Source of the DNA: Arthrobacter sp. Soil782
Lineage (GTDB): Bacteria; Actinomycetota; Actinomycetes; Actinomycetales; Micrococcaceae
Direction: 5' to 3'
Assembly: GCF_001428435.1 (NCBI RefSeq)
Contig: NZ_LMSO01000008.1
Location: forward strand, 186,001-250,000
Length of the DNA: 64,000 bases
Under the pieces are notes generated by a model that worked only from the letters and a program-made list of their open reading frames with translations, ran no database searches and had not been told where the DNA came from. A program made the translations under genes and the position numbers. This document shows, one piece after another, positions 1 through 7,519 of this stretch (position 1 is the first letter of the stretch; each line of letters begins with the position of its first letter).

Positions 1-3000
1 GGGTCGGTGGACTCGCCGAACGCACCAACCTCTTCGGCGGCCTGCTCGGTTCAACGTTCAACTACGTGTTCGAGCAGCAGATGCTGGACCTGCAGAACGG
101 TGACCGCTTCTACTACCTGGTCCGCACGCCGGGCATGAACCTGTTGGGTCAGCTGGAAGGCAACTCCTTCGCCGAAATGATCATGCGCAACACCAGCGCT
201 ACGGCCCTCAAGGCGGATGTGTTCGGTACCTCCGACTGCAAGTTCGAACTTGGCCGGCTGCAGTTCAACGGCACCACGGTGCTGGACGATCCGCGGTCCG
301 AGTGCAACGAGGAAGCCCTGCTGATCCGGATGCCGGACGGCACCATTCGCTACCGCACCACCAACTCGGAGGACCCGGCCGGCATCAACGGCCAGAGCGT
401 CTTCAACGGAACCGCAGTAGCTGACCGCATCTGGGGCGGCGTCGACAATGACACCTTCCTCGGAAACGGCGGCAACGATGTCATCGAAGGCAGCGACGGC
501 GCTGACACCGCCCTCGGTGGTGAGGGTAATGACATCGTGACCGACTCCGCGGGTGATGACGTGCTGAAGGGCGGTCCGGGCAATGATGCACTGGACGCCG
601 GCCCAGGACTGGATCTCGTTCTCGGCGGCAGCGGTAGCGACTTCATCAACGGCGGAGCGAATACCAACGATTCGTTCGGCGGTGAGGGTAACGACTTTCT
701 GATTGCAGGCGGAGGCAACGACCTCTCCCGCGGCGACGCAGGAGACGACTGGCTCCAGGGCGGGGACGGTGCCGACCTCCTCATGGGAGATAGCGGTGCC
801 CCGTTCTTTGACGATCCGAACACACCCGGCAATGACGTCCTGATGGGCCAGAACGGTGATGATGATTATGACGCCGAAGGCGGCGACGACATCATGCTGG
901 CCGACCCGGGCATCGAGCGCAATGCAGGAGCTGCGGGCTTCGACTGGACCTCGCACCAGGTCGACGGCCTGGCGGCGGACACGGACCTGACTCGTAACCT
1001 GTTGGGCGTGCCGCTTCCCGTGGACGTGCTGCGGGACCGTTATGCAGAGGTGGAAGGGCTCTCCGGAGCGGCGAAGAATGATGTTCTTCGCGGCGACGAC
1101 GTTGTTCCCCGGCTGGTCGAGGGCGAAGGAACATCCGGCAAGAACTGGCTGGACGCCGAGGGAGTCGCAAGAATCACCGGTCTGAGCGAACTGCTTCCCG
1201 CAGGTGTCACGGATAACGGCGGCATCTGGGGAGAGGGCAACATCATTCTCGGTGGTGCCGGCTCGGATGTGCTCGAGGGCAGGTCCGGCAACGACATCCT
1301 CGACGGCGACAAGGAACTGCGCGTCCGGATGAGCGTACGCACTGATCCCGCCGACCCGACTACGGAAATCGGCAGCACTGACAGTATTGAAAAGCCTTAC
1401 CTGGCTGACAGTTCACGGACCCTGCAGGCCGCTGTTTTCGCCGGTGTTGTTGATCCGGGAGACATCGTCATTGTGCGTGAGATCGTCAACGCAGGGAAAG
1501 CCGGTGATGCGGACGCTGCGGTCTTCTCGGACCTGGAGCAGAACTACACAGTGACCACCGTACCGACGGGTGCTGTCCCGGGGGCTCCGGGAAGCGTCAC
1601 CACGGTGACGCATCTCGGCGATGATCCCGATGCACTTCCCCCGCTGGGTGACGGCGACGGCGTGGATACCCTGCGGAACATCGAGAAGCTCCTGTTCGCG
1701 GATTCCCAGGCTCCCGGTGTCCCGGAGATCGCCGCAGGAGTTGCAGGCGACCGCTCTGCCACAGTCGAATGGGGTGCACCGGTTTCCCCGGTCACCACTT
1801 ACGAGGTACGTGCAGTGGACGCGAACGGTGCACCGGTGGGCGCTCTGCGCCAGGTTCCCGGCAATGAAACCAGCACGGTGATGACCGGGCTGACAAACGG
1901 TCAGGCCTATCGCTTCCAGGTCCGGGCATCCAACGAACTGGGAACGAGTGCCTTCTCGCCGCTCTCCGCAGCGGTTGTCCCGGACATTGTGCCCAACGCG
2001 CCGACCAACGTGACAGGCGTCGCCGGCAACGGCATCGCCACGCTCTCCTGGAGCGCCCCGGCTGCCAACGCCGGCACCGCGATCACCGGTTATAAGGTGC
2101 AGGTGCTCGCCGGCGAAACCCTCGTGCAGACGATTTCGCTCACCGGCACAGCGACGACGACGGAAGTCACCGGCCTCGCAAACGGCACGGCGTACAGCTT
2201 CAAGGTCCTTGGAGTGAACGCTCATGGCGCGGGTGCAGCTTCTGCGGCCTCGGCAGCCATCACTCCACGATCAGTCCCCGGAACTCCGGTTCTCGGTGAA
2301 GTGACCGCGGCGGATGGATCGGTGACTGTCCGCTGGAGTGCGCCGGATACCGACGGCGGATCCGCGATCACCGGATACGCAGTCCAGGTGGTCGGCGCTG
2401 ACGGACAGCCCGTGGGAGCGCTGAGGACAGCGGGTGCAACCGCCACGAGCCTCGAGATCACCGGGCTTGCCAATGAAACGGCCTACCGGTTCCAAGTACG
2501 GGCAGTCAACGCACTGGGTGCCGGGGAGTTCTCGATCCTGTCAGCCGCAGCTACCCCCACCCGGCCGGAGCTGCGCGAAGACTTCGACGGCGACGGCATT
2601 GCCGACCTGGTTGCCCGTGACCCCAACGGGCGGCTGTGGCTGTACCCGGGAGACGGAGCAGGCCGGCTGCAGACCCGGTCGCTGATGGGAACAGGATGGC
2701 AGGGGATGCGCAGCATCATTGCCACCCGCGACTTCAGCGGAGATGGAAACGCGGATATCCTCGCCTCGGACTCCACAGGGCGGCTGTGGCTCTACCGCGG
2801 AACCGGCGCTGCGGGGCTTGTGAGGGGACTCCAAATCGGTAATGGTTGGGGCGGCTACACACTGACCGCTCCTGGTGACTTCGACGGAGATGACCGGTCT
2901 GACCTCGTGGCTCGGGATTCCAACGGCAGGCTGTGGCTGTACCCGGGCAACGGATCAGGCGGCTTCCAGTCACGCAGCCAGGCAGGCAGTGGCTGGAATG

Positions 3001-3311
3001 GCTTCCAGATTGCGAGTGTCGGTGACTTCAACAGCGACGCCCGCTCAGACATCATCGCAGCCGACAGCACAGGACGCCTGTTCCTGTACCCCGGCAACGG
3101 CAGAGGCGGCTTCCAGAGCCGTTCACTGTTCGGCAGCGGCTGGAACGGGTACTCACTGGTGGGGATCGGTGACCTCAACGGGGACTCACGTTCCGATGTC
3201 GTGGCTCGCGACTCCGTAGGCAGGCTCTGGCTCTACCCGGGCACAGGAACCGGACGGGTTGGAAGCCGCACGCAGATCGGCAACGGGTGGGGCAACTACC
3301 TGATCACCTGA
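1..3311 (+). CDS. Secreted peroxidase-like/RTX/FN3/VCBS mosaic protein, 5' end outside window
   Basis: The reading frame is open from the left edge; an internal GTG lies at 66 but in-frame codons continue upstream (GGLAERTNLFGGLL), so the start is missing. The N-terminal part (to about nt 400) resembles the end of animal-haem-peroxidase-like domains found in bacterial RTX proteins. About nt 400-900 and 1240-1310 hold degenerate glycine/aspartate nonapeptides of the GGxGxD type (GGNDVIEGSDGAD, GGEGNDIV, GGDGADLL), expected to bind calcium outside the cell. Three fibronectin type III domains follow (about nt 1710-1985, 1990-2275, 2280-2560), then five VCBS/FG-GAP-like repeats with DFDGDG and GRLWLYPG cores (2575-3308). 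The order suggests an extracellular, probably oxidising or adhesive protein. Peroxidase assignment rests on the short visible remnant and is less certain than the repeat modules. No sorting signal is seen at the C-terminus, which ends in the last repeat. Confidence 0.85.
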   Translation, partial: VGGLAERTNLFGGLLGSTFNYVFEQQMLDLQNGDRFYYLVRTPGMNLLGQLEGNSFAEMIMRNTSATALKADVFGTSDCKFELGRLQFNGTTVLDDPRSECNEEALLIRMPDGTIRYRTTNSEDPAGINGQSVFNGTAVADRIWGGVDNDTFLGNGGNDVIEGSDGADTALGGEGNDIVTDSAGDDVLKGGPGNDALDAGPGLDLVLGGSGSDFINGGANTNDSFGGEGNDFLIAGGGNDLSRGDAGDDWLQGGDGADLLMGDSGAPFFDDPNTPGNDVLMGQNGDDDYDAEGGDDIMLADPGIERNAGAAGFDWTSHQVDGLAADTDLTRNLLGVPLPVDVLRDRYAEVEGLSGAAKNDVLRGDDVVPRLVEGEGTSGKNWLDAEGVARITGLSELLPAGVTDNGGIWGEGNIILGGAGSDVLEGRSGNDILDGDKELRVRMSVRTDPADPTTEIGSTDSIEKPYLADSSRTLQAAVFAGVVDPGDIVIVREIVNAGKAGDADAAVFSDLEQNYTVTTVPTGAVPGAPGSVTTVTHLGDDPDALPPLGDGDGVDTLRNIEKLLFADSQAPGVPEIAAGVAGDRSATVEWGAPVSPVTTYEVRAVDANGAPVGALRQVPGNETSTVMTGLTNGQAYRFQVRASNELGTSAFSPLSAAVVPDIVPNAPTNVTGVAGNGIATLSWSAPAANAGTAITGYKVQVLAGETLVQTISLTGTATTTEVTGLANGTAYSFKVLGVNAHGAGAASAASAAITPRSVPGTPVLGEVTAADGSVTVRWSAPDTDGGSAITGYAVQVVGADGQPVGALRTAGATATSLEITGLANETAYRFQVRAVNALGAGEFSILSAAATPTRPELREDFDGDGIADLVARDPNGRLWLYPGDGAGRLQTRSLMGTGWQGMRSIIATRDFSGDGNADILASDSTGRLWLYRGTGAAGLVRGLQIGNGWGGYTLTAPGDFDGDDRSDLVARDSNGRLWLYPGNGSGGFQSRSQAGSGWNGFQIASVGDFNSDARSDIIAADSTGRLFLYPGNGRGGFQSRSLFGSGWNGYSLVGIGDLNGDSRSDVVARDSVGRLWLYPGTGTGRVGSRTQIGNGWGNYLIT

Positions 3312-3331
3312 TGCGGTAGGGCCACTCCCAG

Positions 3332-3377
3332 ACGAAAGGACCATGGCGGGAATCCCCGCCATGGTCCTTCCTTTCGT
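3332..3377 (+). terminator. Rho-independent-type hairpin after the RTX/VCBS gene
   Basis: Twenty bases after the stop codon the sequence forms a long hairpin with arms ACGAAAGG-ACCATGGCGGG and their complement, broken only by a two-base bulge. The T-rich right arm end supports termination of the upstream gene. It may work in both directions. Confidence 0.7.
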
Positions 3378-3498
3378 GCGGGGGTTCCTGCCAGGACAGT
3401 AGCAAAGTGCCCCTGAGCACGGCCGGCGACGGACCGATGCATCCGCGGGTTCACGTGCCATGCAACAGCACACGCCGGCATGCTTTTCCGACACACAA

Positions 3499-3532
3499 AG
3501 AGGGTTCCCACCCGACTGGGCGGAAACCCTCT
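3499..3532 (-). terminator. Terminator hairpin of the SARP regulator
   Basis: The arms AGAGGGTTCC and GGAAACCCTCT pair with one bulged base around a loop of about 13 bases. On the minus strand the stem is followed by a short T-rich stretch. It lies 25 bases beyond the stop of the minus-strand regulator ending at 3558. Apart from this and the facing hairpin at 3332-3377, nothing is seen in 3312-3557. Confidence 0.6.
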
Positions 3533-3557
3533 CTGGATACCTCTAACCGGGACTCTC

Positions 3558-4541
3558 CTACGCTGCGGACATCGCCCGCACAAGGAAGGAGTTGATGACG
3601 ACTGTGGCGTCCCGCAGCGACTGCCGGACGTTCTGCGGAGCTGCAGCCACCGGTGCGGTGGTCCTGCTGAGCTGGCCGTGAAGCACAAGCAGAGCGGACA
3701 GGACGTCGGACAGTTCGCCTTCGCTCTCTGCAGTGGCCTGCAGCAGGCGGGCATGCGCTGCCTTCAGCCCGGGTCCGGGTGCGCATCCCAGCTCCCGAAC
3801 CATTGCACGCCGGCACTTCTCGTAGCTCTGCAGGCCCTCGGCGTAGCGTCCTGTGCGCTCGAGGCCGGCAACCCGGGCCAACCATGCACGTTCATTGAGC
3901 GGGTCCATGGTGAGGGCCTTCTGGGCCCAGTCGATCGACTCAGAGACTGCACCGGCCACTGAGGCGGTTTCCGCTGCCAGCACCGTTGCCTCAAGGACCC
4001 GGGAGCTGTGCAGCTCCCGCTCGTCTTCTGCCCAGGCTGGGAGGAGCTCGTCGCCCAGCAGGGGAGCGGTGGCGAGTGAAAGTGCCTCGTGAAGGAGTTT
4101 GAGCGCTGCTTCCGGCGCGCTCTGCTGGGCCTGCCGCAGGAGCTGATCGAAGCGGAAGACGTCCAGGTCCACCATGGTTGCGTCCATCACGTAACCGCCG
4201 GTCGTGGTGCGCAGCGGACCCTGCTTGCCGCTGCCGGGCTGGATGTTCCGGCGCAGGACGCTGACGTAGCTTTCAAGGGTCGGAAGGGCTTCAGCAGGTG
4301 CGTGTCCTTCCCAAAGGACCTCGATCAGGCGGTCCTTGGAGACCGGTGTGCCGAGGCTCAGGAGGAGGATCTCCAGGATCTGGCGCGGCTTCGGCCCGCC
4401 GAGGGTCCGGGCGTTCAACACCGTGTCTCCGCGCCGTATACGGAGCGAGCCGATCAGCTGGACGGTCAGGAAAGCCGGCACGCCTGGTGCGTCCGCGGGG
4501 GAACCCGAATGCGCCGGTGAAAATGCGTCTGACTGCAACAT
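3558..4541 (-). CDS. SARP-family transcriptional regulator (winged helix + BTAD)
   Basis: This 327-residue protein begins at ATG 4541, preceded by GAGG. An in-frame start at 4610 would add an unlikely N-terminal tail. The first ~100 residues (FLTVQLIGSLRIRRGD, TLGGPKPRQILEILLL, LESYVSVLRRNI, TTGGYVMD) match an OmpR-like winged-helix DNA-binding domain. The remainder (VDLDVFRFDQLL, LLGDELLPAWAEDER, WAQKALTMDPLNERAW, YEKCRRAMVRELG) is a bacterial transcriptional activation domain built of TPR-like helices. There is no NB-ARC ATPase domain, so it is a small SARP of the type that activates nearby or secondary-metabolism genes. The neighbours are the large secreted protein (convergent) and a small membrane-anchored protein in the same direction, separated by two terminators. 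Its target cannot be read from the sequence. Confidence 0.9.
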   Translation of the reverse strand: MLQSDAFSPAHSGSPADAPGVPAFLTVQLIGSLRIRRGDTVLNARTLGGPKPRQILEILLLSLGTPVSKDRLIEVLWEGHAPAEALPTLESYVSVLRRNIQPGSGKQGPLRTTTGGYVMDATMVDLDVFRFDQLLRQAQQSAPEAALKLLHEALSLATAPLLGDELLPAWAEDERELHSSRVLEATVLAAETASVAGAVSESIDWAQKALTMDPLNERAWLARVAGLERTGRYAEGLQSYEKCRRAMVRELGCAPGPGLKAAHARLLQATAESEGELSDVLSALLVLHGQLSRTTAPVAAAPQNVRQSLRDATVVINSFLVRAMSAA

Positions 4542-4633
4542 GAGCGAGACCTCGTCTTTCGTGCTTGTGATGACGAGATCAAACTTAGGGATCGGAGAAA
4601 CGGGGATCACGAGTAGGCCCTACCCGAAAAAAT

Positions 4634-4660
4634 GCCCCCGATTCCGAACGATTCGGGGGC
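4634..4660 (-). terminator. Second terminator hairpin with T-run upstream of the SARP gene
   Basis: GCCCCCGA and TCGGGGGC arms form a GC-rich stem. On the minus strand it is followed directly by ATTTTTT, a classic intrinsic terminator. It backs up the hairpin at 4698-4724 and insulates the SARP gene from read-through. Confidence 0.75.
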
Positions 4661-4697
4661 ACTACTCGAATTTCCCGGCGTAGCGGCAGGGTAGTTA

Positions 4698-4724
4698 CCT
4701 GAGTAGCCGCTAAGGCTACTCAGG
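4698..4724 (-). terminator. Perfect 11-bp hairpin just after the gene ending at 4730
   Basis: CCTGAGTAGCC and GGCTACTCAGG are perfect inverted repeats around a five-base loop, five bases beyond the minus-strand stop codon. No strong T-run follows, so termination probably relies on the tandem hairpin at 4634-4660. Confidence 0.6.
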
Positions 4725-4729
4725 ACCAC

Positions 4730-5272
4730 TCACTGACCGGCCGTGTGGTGGTCAGTTCCGAGCGAAAGCCGCGCCTCGCCGTCGTCACTGAGTACCAGTG
4801 CGAGCGCCTTGTTCGGAATTTCGAAGACCAGCGTGGCATTAATCGTCTCGCCCTGTTCCGCGATGTGCTGTGACGGGGATGCCCAGATGACGTGCGGTTC
4901 CCCGGTGCCAAGCCCGTCGACGAAGTAGTCGGCGGCGCTGAAGGCGATGCCTTCCGGTTCCAGCGCAGTGAGTTCGAGCAGCACGCGGACGCGATGCGCG
5001 CCGTCGGGCACTGCGGTCTCAAGGGCAGCCCCGTTGGACGGAGGCACCCAGTCGTCGGATTCGAGCGGGAGTATTCCGTTGATCCGGGCAATTCCGCCGT
5101 CCACAGTGTCCGATGCACCCAGCATCGCGGCAGGTTCCTCCTCAACATTGTTGGTGAGTACCCAGGTTGCGCCGCCAAGCACGCCGATCAGAAGCGCGGC
5201 CGGGATGAGCATCCGGTGCCGGGGGCGGGAAGCGCGGTGGGCGACGCGGCGGTCGTCGAGTTGCTGTGCCAT
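4730..5272 (-). CDS. Small membrane-anchored extracytoplasmic protein, unknown function
   Basis: The 180-residue product starts at ATG 5272; a G-rich stretch lies upstream but is poorly spaced. The frame stays open further upstream into metG, but that part is antisense to metG and has no coding character. After a basic N-terminus (RRVAHRASRPRHR) comes a single hydrophobic segment (MLIPAALLIGVLGGATWVL, about residues 21-39), then a soluble domain rich in beta strands with alternating hydrophobic residues (RVRVLLELTAL, NATLVFEIPN, ALALVLSDDG). The overall look recalls DUF4352-like immunoglobulin-fold extracellular domains, but no diagnostic motif proves this. It is transcribed away from metG and ends in two tandem terminators, so it is probably monocistronic. 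Confidence 0.7.
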   Translation of the reverse strand: MAQQLDDRRVAHRASRPRHRMLIPAALLIGVLGGATWVLTNNVEEEPAAMLGASDTVDGGIARINGILPLESDDWVPPSNGAALETAVPDGAHRVRVLLELTALEPEGIAFSAADYFVDGLGTGEPHVIWASPSQHIAEQGETINATLVFEIPNKALALVLSDDGEARLSLGTDHHTAGQ

Positions 5273-5371
5273 GCAAGTAGTGTTCGCCCCCCACCATGGG
5301 AAAACCATGATCGCAGGAGCCAGGCAACGCAATGATGCGACAACCCCACGGCGGCAGGGTAACTTTCTAGG

Positions 5372-6940
5372 GTGAGTTCTGCGCAGAAACCCCCGTTCTA
5401 CATCACTACAGCCATCACCTATCCCAACGGCGTGCCGCACATCGGGCATGCGTATGAGTATGTCGCCACCGACGCCATCGCGCGTTTCAAGCGGCTGGAC
5501 GGCTATGACGTCATGTTCCTGACAGGTACTGATGAGCACGGGATGAAAATTGCTCAGACCGCGGAGAAAGAGGGGATCTCGCCGAAGGAGCTGGTGGACC
5601 GGAACGCCGCGGTCTACCAGGCTGCCCACGCTGACCTCGCCATCAGCTACGACCGGTTCATCCGGACCACCGATGAGGACCATTACGCGGCCTCGCAGGA
5701 CATCTGGCGCCGGATGGAAGCGGCCGGAGACATCTACCTCGACAAGTACGCGGGCTGGTACTCGGTGCGTGACGAGGCGTACTACACCGAGGAAGAGACC
5801 GAGCTCCGCGAGGACGGCATCCGCTACTCGAAGGACACGGACACCGAGGTGACGTGGACGGAGGAGGAGAGCTACTTCTTCCGCCTATCCGCGTACCAGG
5901 ACCGTCTACTGGCGCTGTACGCGGAGCAGCCCGAATTCGGCGCACCGCAATCCCGCTTCAACGAGGTCATCAGTTTCGTGAAGCGGGGTCTGGACGACCT
6001 CTCGATCAGCCGCACCACCTTCGACTGGGGTGTACCTGTGCCCGGCAATCCCCAGCACGTCATGTACGTCTGGGTGGATGCGCTCACCAACTATCTGACC
6101 GGGGTGGGCTACCCGGACACCGAGTCGGAGCAGTTCCGCAGGTTCTGGCCCGCAGACGTGCACGTGATCGGCAAGGATATCTCCCGCTTCCACGCGATCT
6201 ACTGGCCCGCCTTCCTGATGTCCGCAGGCATTGAGCTGCCCAAGCGGGTCATGATCCACGGTTTCCTGCACAACAAGGGCGTGAAGATGTCCAAGTCCCT
6301 GGGCAACGTGATTGCGCCGAAGGACTGGATGGAGCAGTACGGCCGGGACCAGATCCGCTTTTTCCTGCTGCGCGAGGTGCCCTTCGGAGCGGATGGCTCC
6401 TACAGCCATGAGGCCATCGTGACCCGGATGAACTCGGACCTCGCGAACAACCTGGGGAACCTTGCGCAGCGGTCCCTGTCCATGGTGGCGAAGAACTGTG
6501 ACTCGCTGGTGCCTGCGCCGTCGTCGTTGTCTGAGGCGGACCAGCGCATCCTGGCTGCGGCGAACACGCTGCTGGATACCTGCCGGGCCGCATATGACAA
6601 GCAGGAGCTGTCCCGCGCGCTCGAGGCGATCTGGGCGGTCCTGGGAGACACGAACGCGTACTTCGCCGAGCAGCAGCCCTGGGTGCTGCGGAAGACTGAC
6701 CTCGACCGCATGAACACGGTCCTCTACGTGACCCTGGAGATCCTTCGGATCGTATCAATCCTGGTGCAGCCGGTGATGCCGGACGGCGCCGCGAAGCTGC
6801 TCACGGTTCTGGGCCAGGGCACCGTGAACGACGACGGCGCCCGCCGCTTCAGCGCGATCGCAACTCCATTGGTGCCCGGCATTGCCCTACCGGCGCCTGC
6901 TCCGATTTTCCCGAAGTACGAGGAGCCCGCGGAAGACTAA
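5372..6940 (+). CDS. metG: Methionyl-tRNA synthetase
   Basis: This 522-residue class I aminoacyl-tRNA synthetase charges tRNA-Met with methionine in the cytoplasm. The nucleotide-binding HIGH motif is at residues 23-26 ([10 protein letters not shown]) and the second signature is KMSKS ([12 protein letters not shown]). The insertion between them ([16 protein letters not shown]) lacks the zinc-binding cysteine knuckles of the Escherichia coli type, and there is no C-terminal dimerisation/EMAP domain. Both are usual for the short actinobacterial enzyme. The start is GTG at 5372, near a weak AGGG. The gene stands alone on the plus strand, convergent with the small gene at 6952-7461, with only 11 bases between the stops. 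Confidence 0.97.
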   Translation: MSSAQKPPFYITTAITYPNGVPHIGHAYEYVATDAIARFKRLDGYDVMFLTGTDEHGMKIAQTAEKEGISPKELVDRNAAVYQAAHADLAISYDRFIRTTDEDHYAASQDIWRRMEAAGDIYLDKYAGWYSVRDEAYYTEEETELREDGIRYSKDTDTEVTWTEEESYFFRLSAYQDRLLALYAEQPEFGAPQSRFNEVISFVKRGLDDLSISRTTFDWGVPVPGNPQHVMYVWVDALTNYLTGVGYPDTESEQFRRFWPADVHVIGKDISRFHAIYWPAFLMSAGIELPKRVMIHGFLHNKGVKMSKSLGNVIAPKDWMEQYGRDQIRFFLLREVPFGADGSYSHEAIVTRMNSDLANNLGNLAQRSLSMVAKNCDSLVPAPSSLSEADQRILAAANTLLDTCRAAYDKQELSRALEAIWAVLGDTNAYFAEQQPWVLRKTDLDRMNTVLYVTLEILRIVSILVQPVMPDGAAKLLTVLGQGTVNDDGARRFSAIATPLVPGIALPAPAPIFPKYEEPAED

Positions 6941-6951
6941 ATCAACGCGGG

Positions 6952-7461
6952 TCACGCGCGGAAACGCTCGGCGGCCGTGCTCACCATGATGGCTGCAATT
7001 TCCCGCTGTTGTCCGCGCGCCCGCTCTGCAAGCTGGGTGAGGCGCTCGCGGTCGTATCCGGTGAAGGACCAGCCGTCGTCCAGCAGCGCCAGGAGGGTCT
7101 CCCACAGCGCTTCCTTCCCGCGGACGAGGCTCTGGAGTGCCTCCAGCTCCAGCTGTGCCCCCGGACCGTTCTCCGCATTGCTCACATTGAGGGGATTCAG
7201 GCGGGCGGCGGCAGCGCTGAGATGCGCGAAGACCATCTTTGCGGGGTTCGGACGGTGGCCTTGAGAGCGCAGGGAGGTGAGGAGCTCACTGCGTTCGTGG
7301 TCAATCTCGTCGGAGAGGCGGGACAGCGTGCGCCCGTGCCGTGTGCCCTCCCAGGTCTGGGCAGCTGCCTGAAAGAGACGCACCCCGCCGGTCGCTCCGA
7401 GGAGATGGTCCTCCAAATAGCGAAACAGCCATTGCCGTTCTTCCCGGGTTGGGTTCTTCAC
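6952..7461 (-). CDS. Conserved-looking helical protein of unknown function
   Basis: The GTG at 7461 is chosen because a perfect AGGAGG lies four bases upstream; the longer upstream frame overlaps the neighbouring permease gene. The 169-residue product (VKNPTREERQWLFRYLEDHLL) is almost entirely predicted helix with evenly spaced hydrophobic residues. Motifs such as HERSELLTSLRSQG, NPLNVSNAENGPGAQLELEALQSLVRGKEAL and LTQLAERARGQQREIAAIM suggest a ferritin-like or four-helix bundle without obvious metal ligands. No signal peptide or membrane segment is visible. Its Shine-Dalgarno directly abuts the inverted repeat at 7472-7511. I do not recognise the family. Confidence 0.7.
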   Translation of the reverse strand: MKNPTREERQWLFRYLEDHLLGATGGVRLFQAAAQTWEGTRHGRTLSRLSDEIDHERSELLTSLRSQGHRPNPAKMVFAHLSAAAARLNPLNVSNAENGPGAQLELEALQSLVRGKEALWETLLALLDDGWSFTGYDRERLTQLAERARGQQREIAAIMVSTAAERFRA

Positions 7462-7471
7462 CGGTCCTCCT

Positions 7472-7511
7472 GATTGCTTCACGGCCCGAGTGCACGGACC
7501 GTGAAGCAATC
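7472..7511 (-). terminator. Perfect 13-bp inverted repeat between the ABC permease and the downstream small gene
   Basis: GATTGCTTCACGG and CCGTGAAGCAATC are perfect complements separated by 14 bases. On the minus strand it follows the ABC permease stop (7520) and ends against the AGGAGG of the next gene. It lacks a T-run. It may be a terminator/attenuator of the ABC operon or an element that controls the start of the downstream gene. Confidence 0.5.
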
Positions 7512-7519
7512 CTTGCAGG

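Noticed and set aside
1413-2225. 270-codon open frame on the minus strand
   Set aside because: It is antisense to the FN3 region, caused by codon bias in GC-rich repeats.
3180-3311. LPxTG-type sorting signal at the end of the giant secreted protein
   Set aside because: The protein ends inside the last VCBS-like repeat; no hydrophobic tail or basic end is present.
5273-5683. N-terminal extension of the gene at 4730-5272
   Set aside because: It is antisense to metG; the ATG at 5272 leads directly into a normal basic region and membrane anchor.
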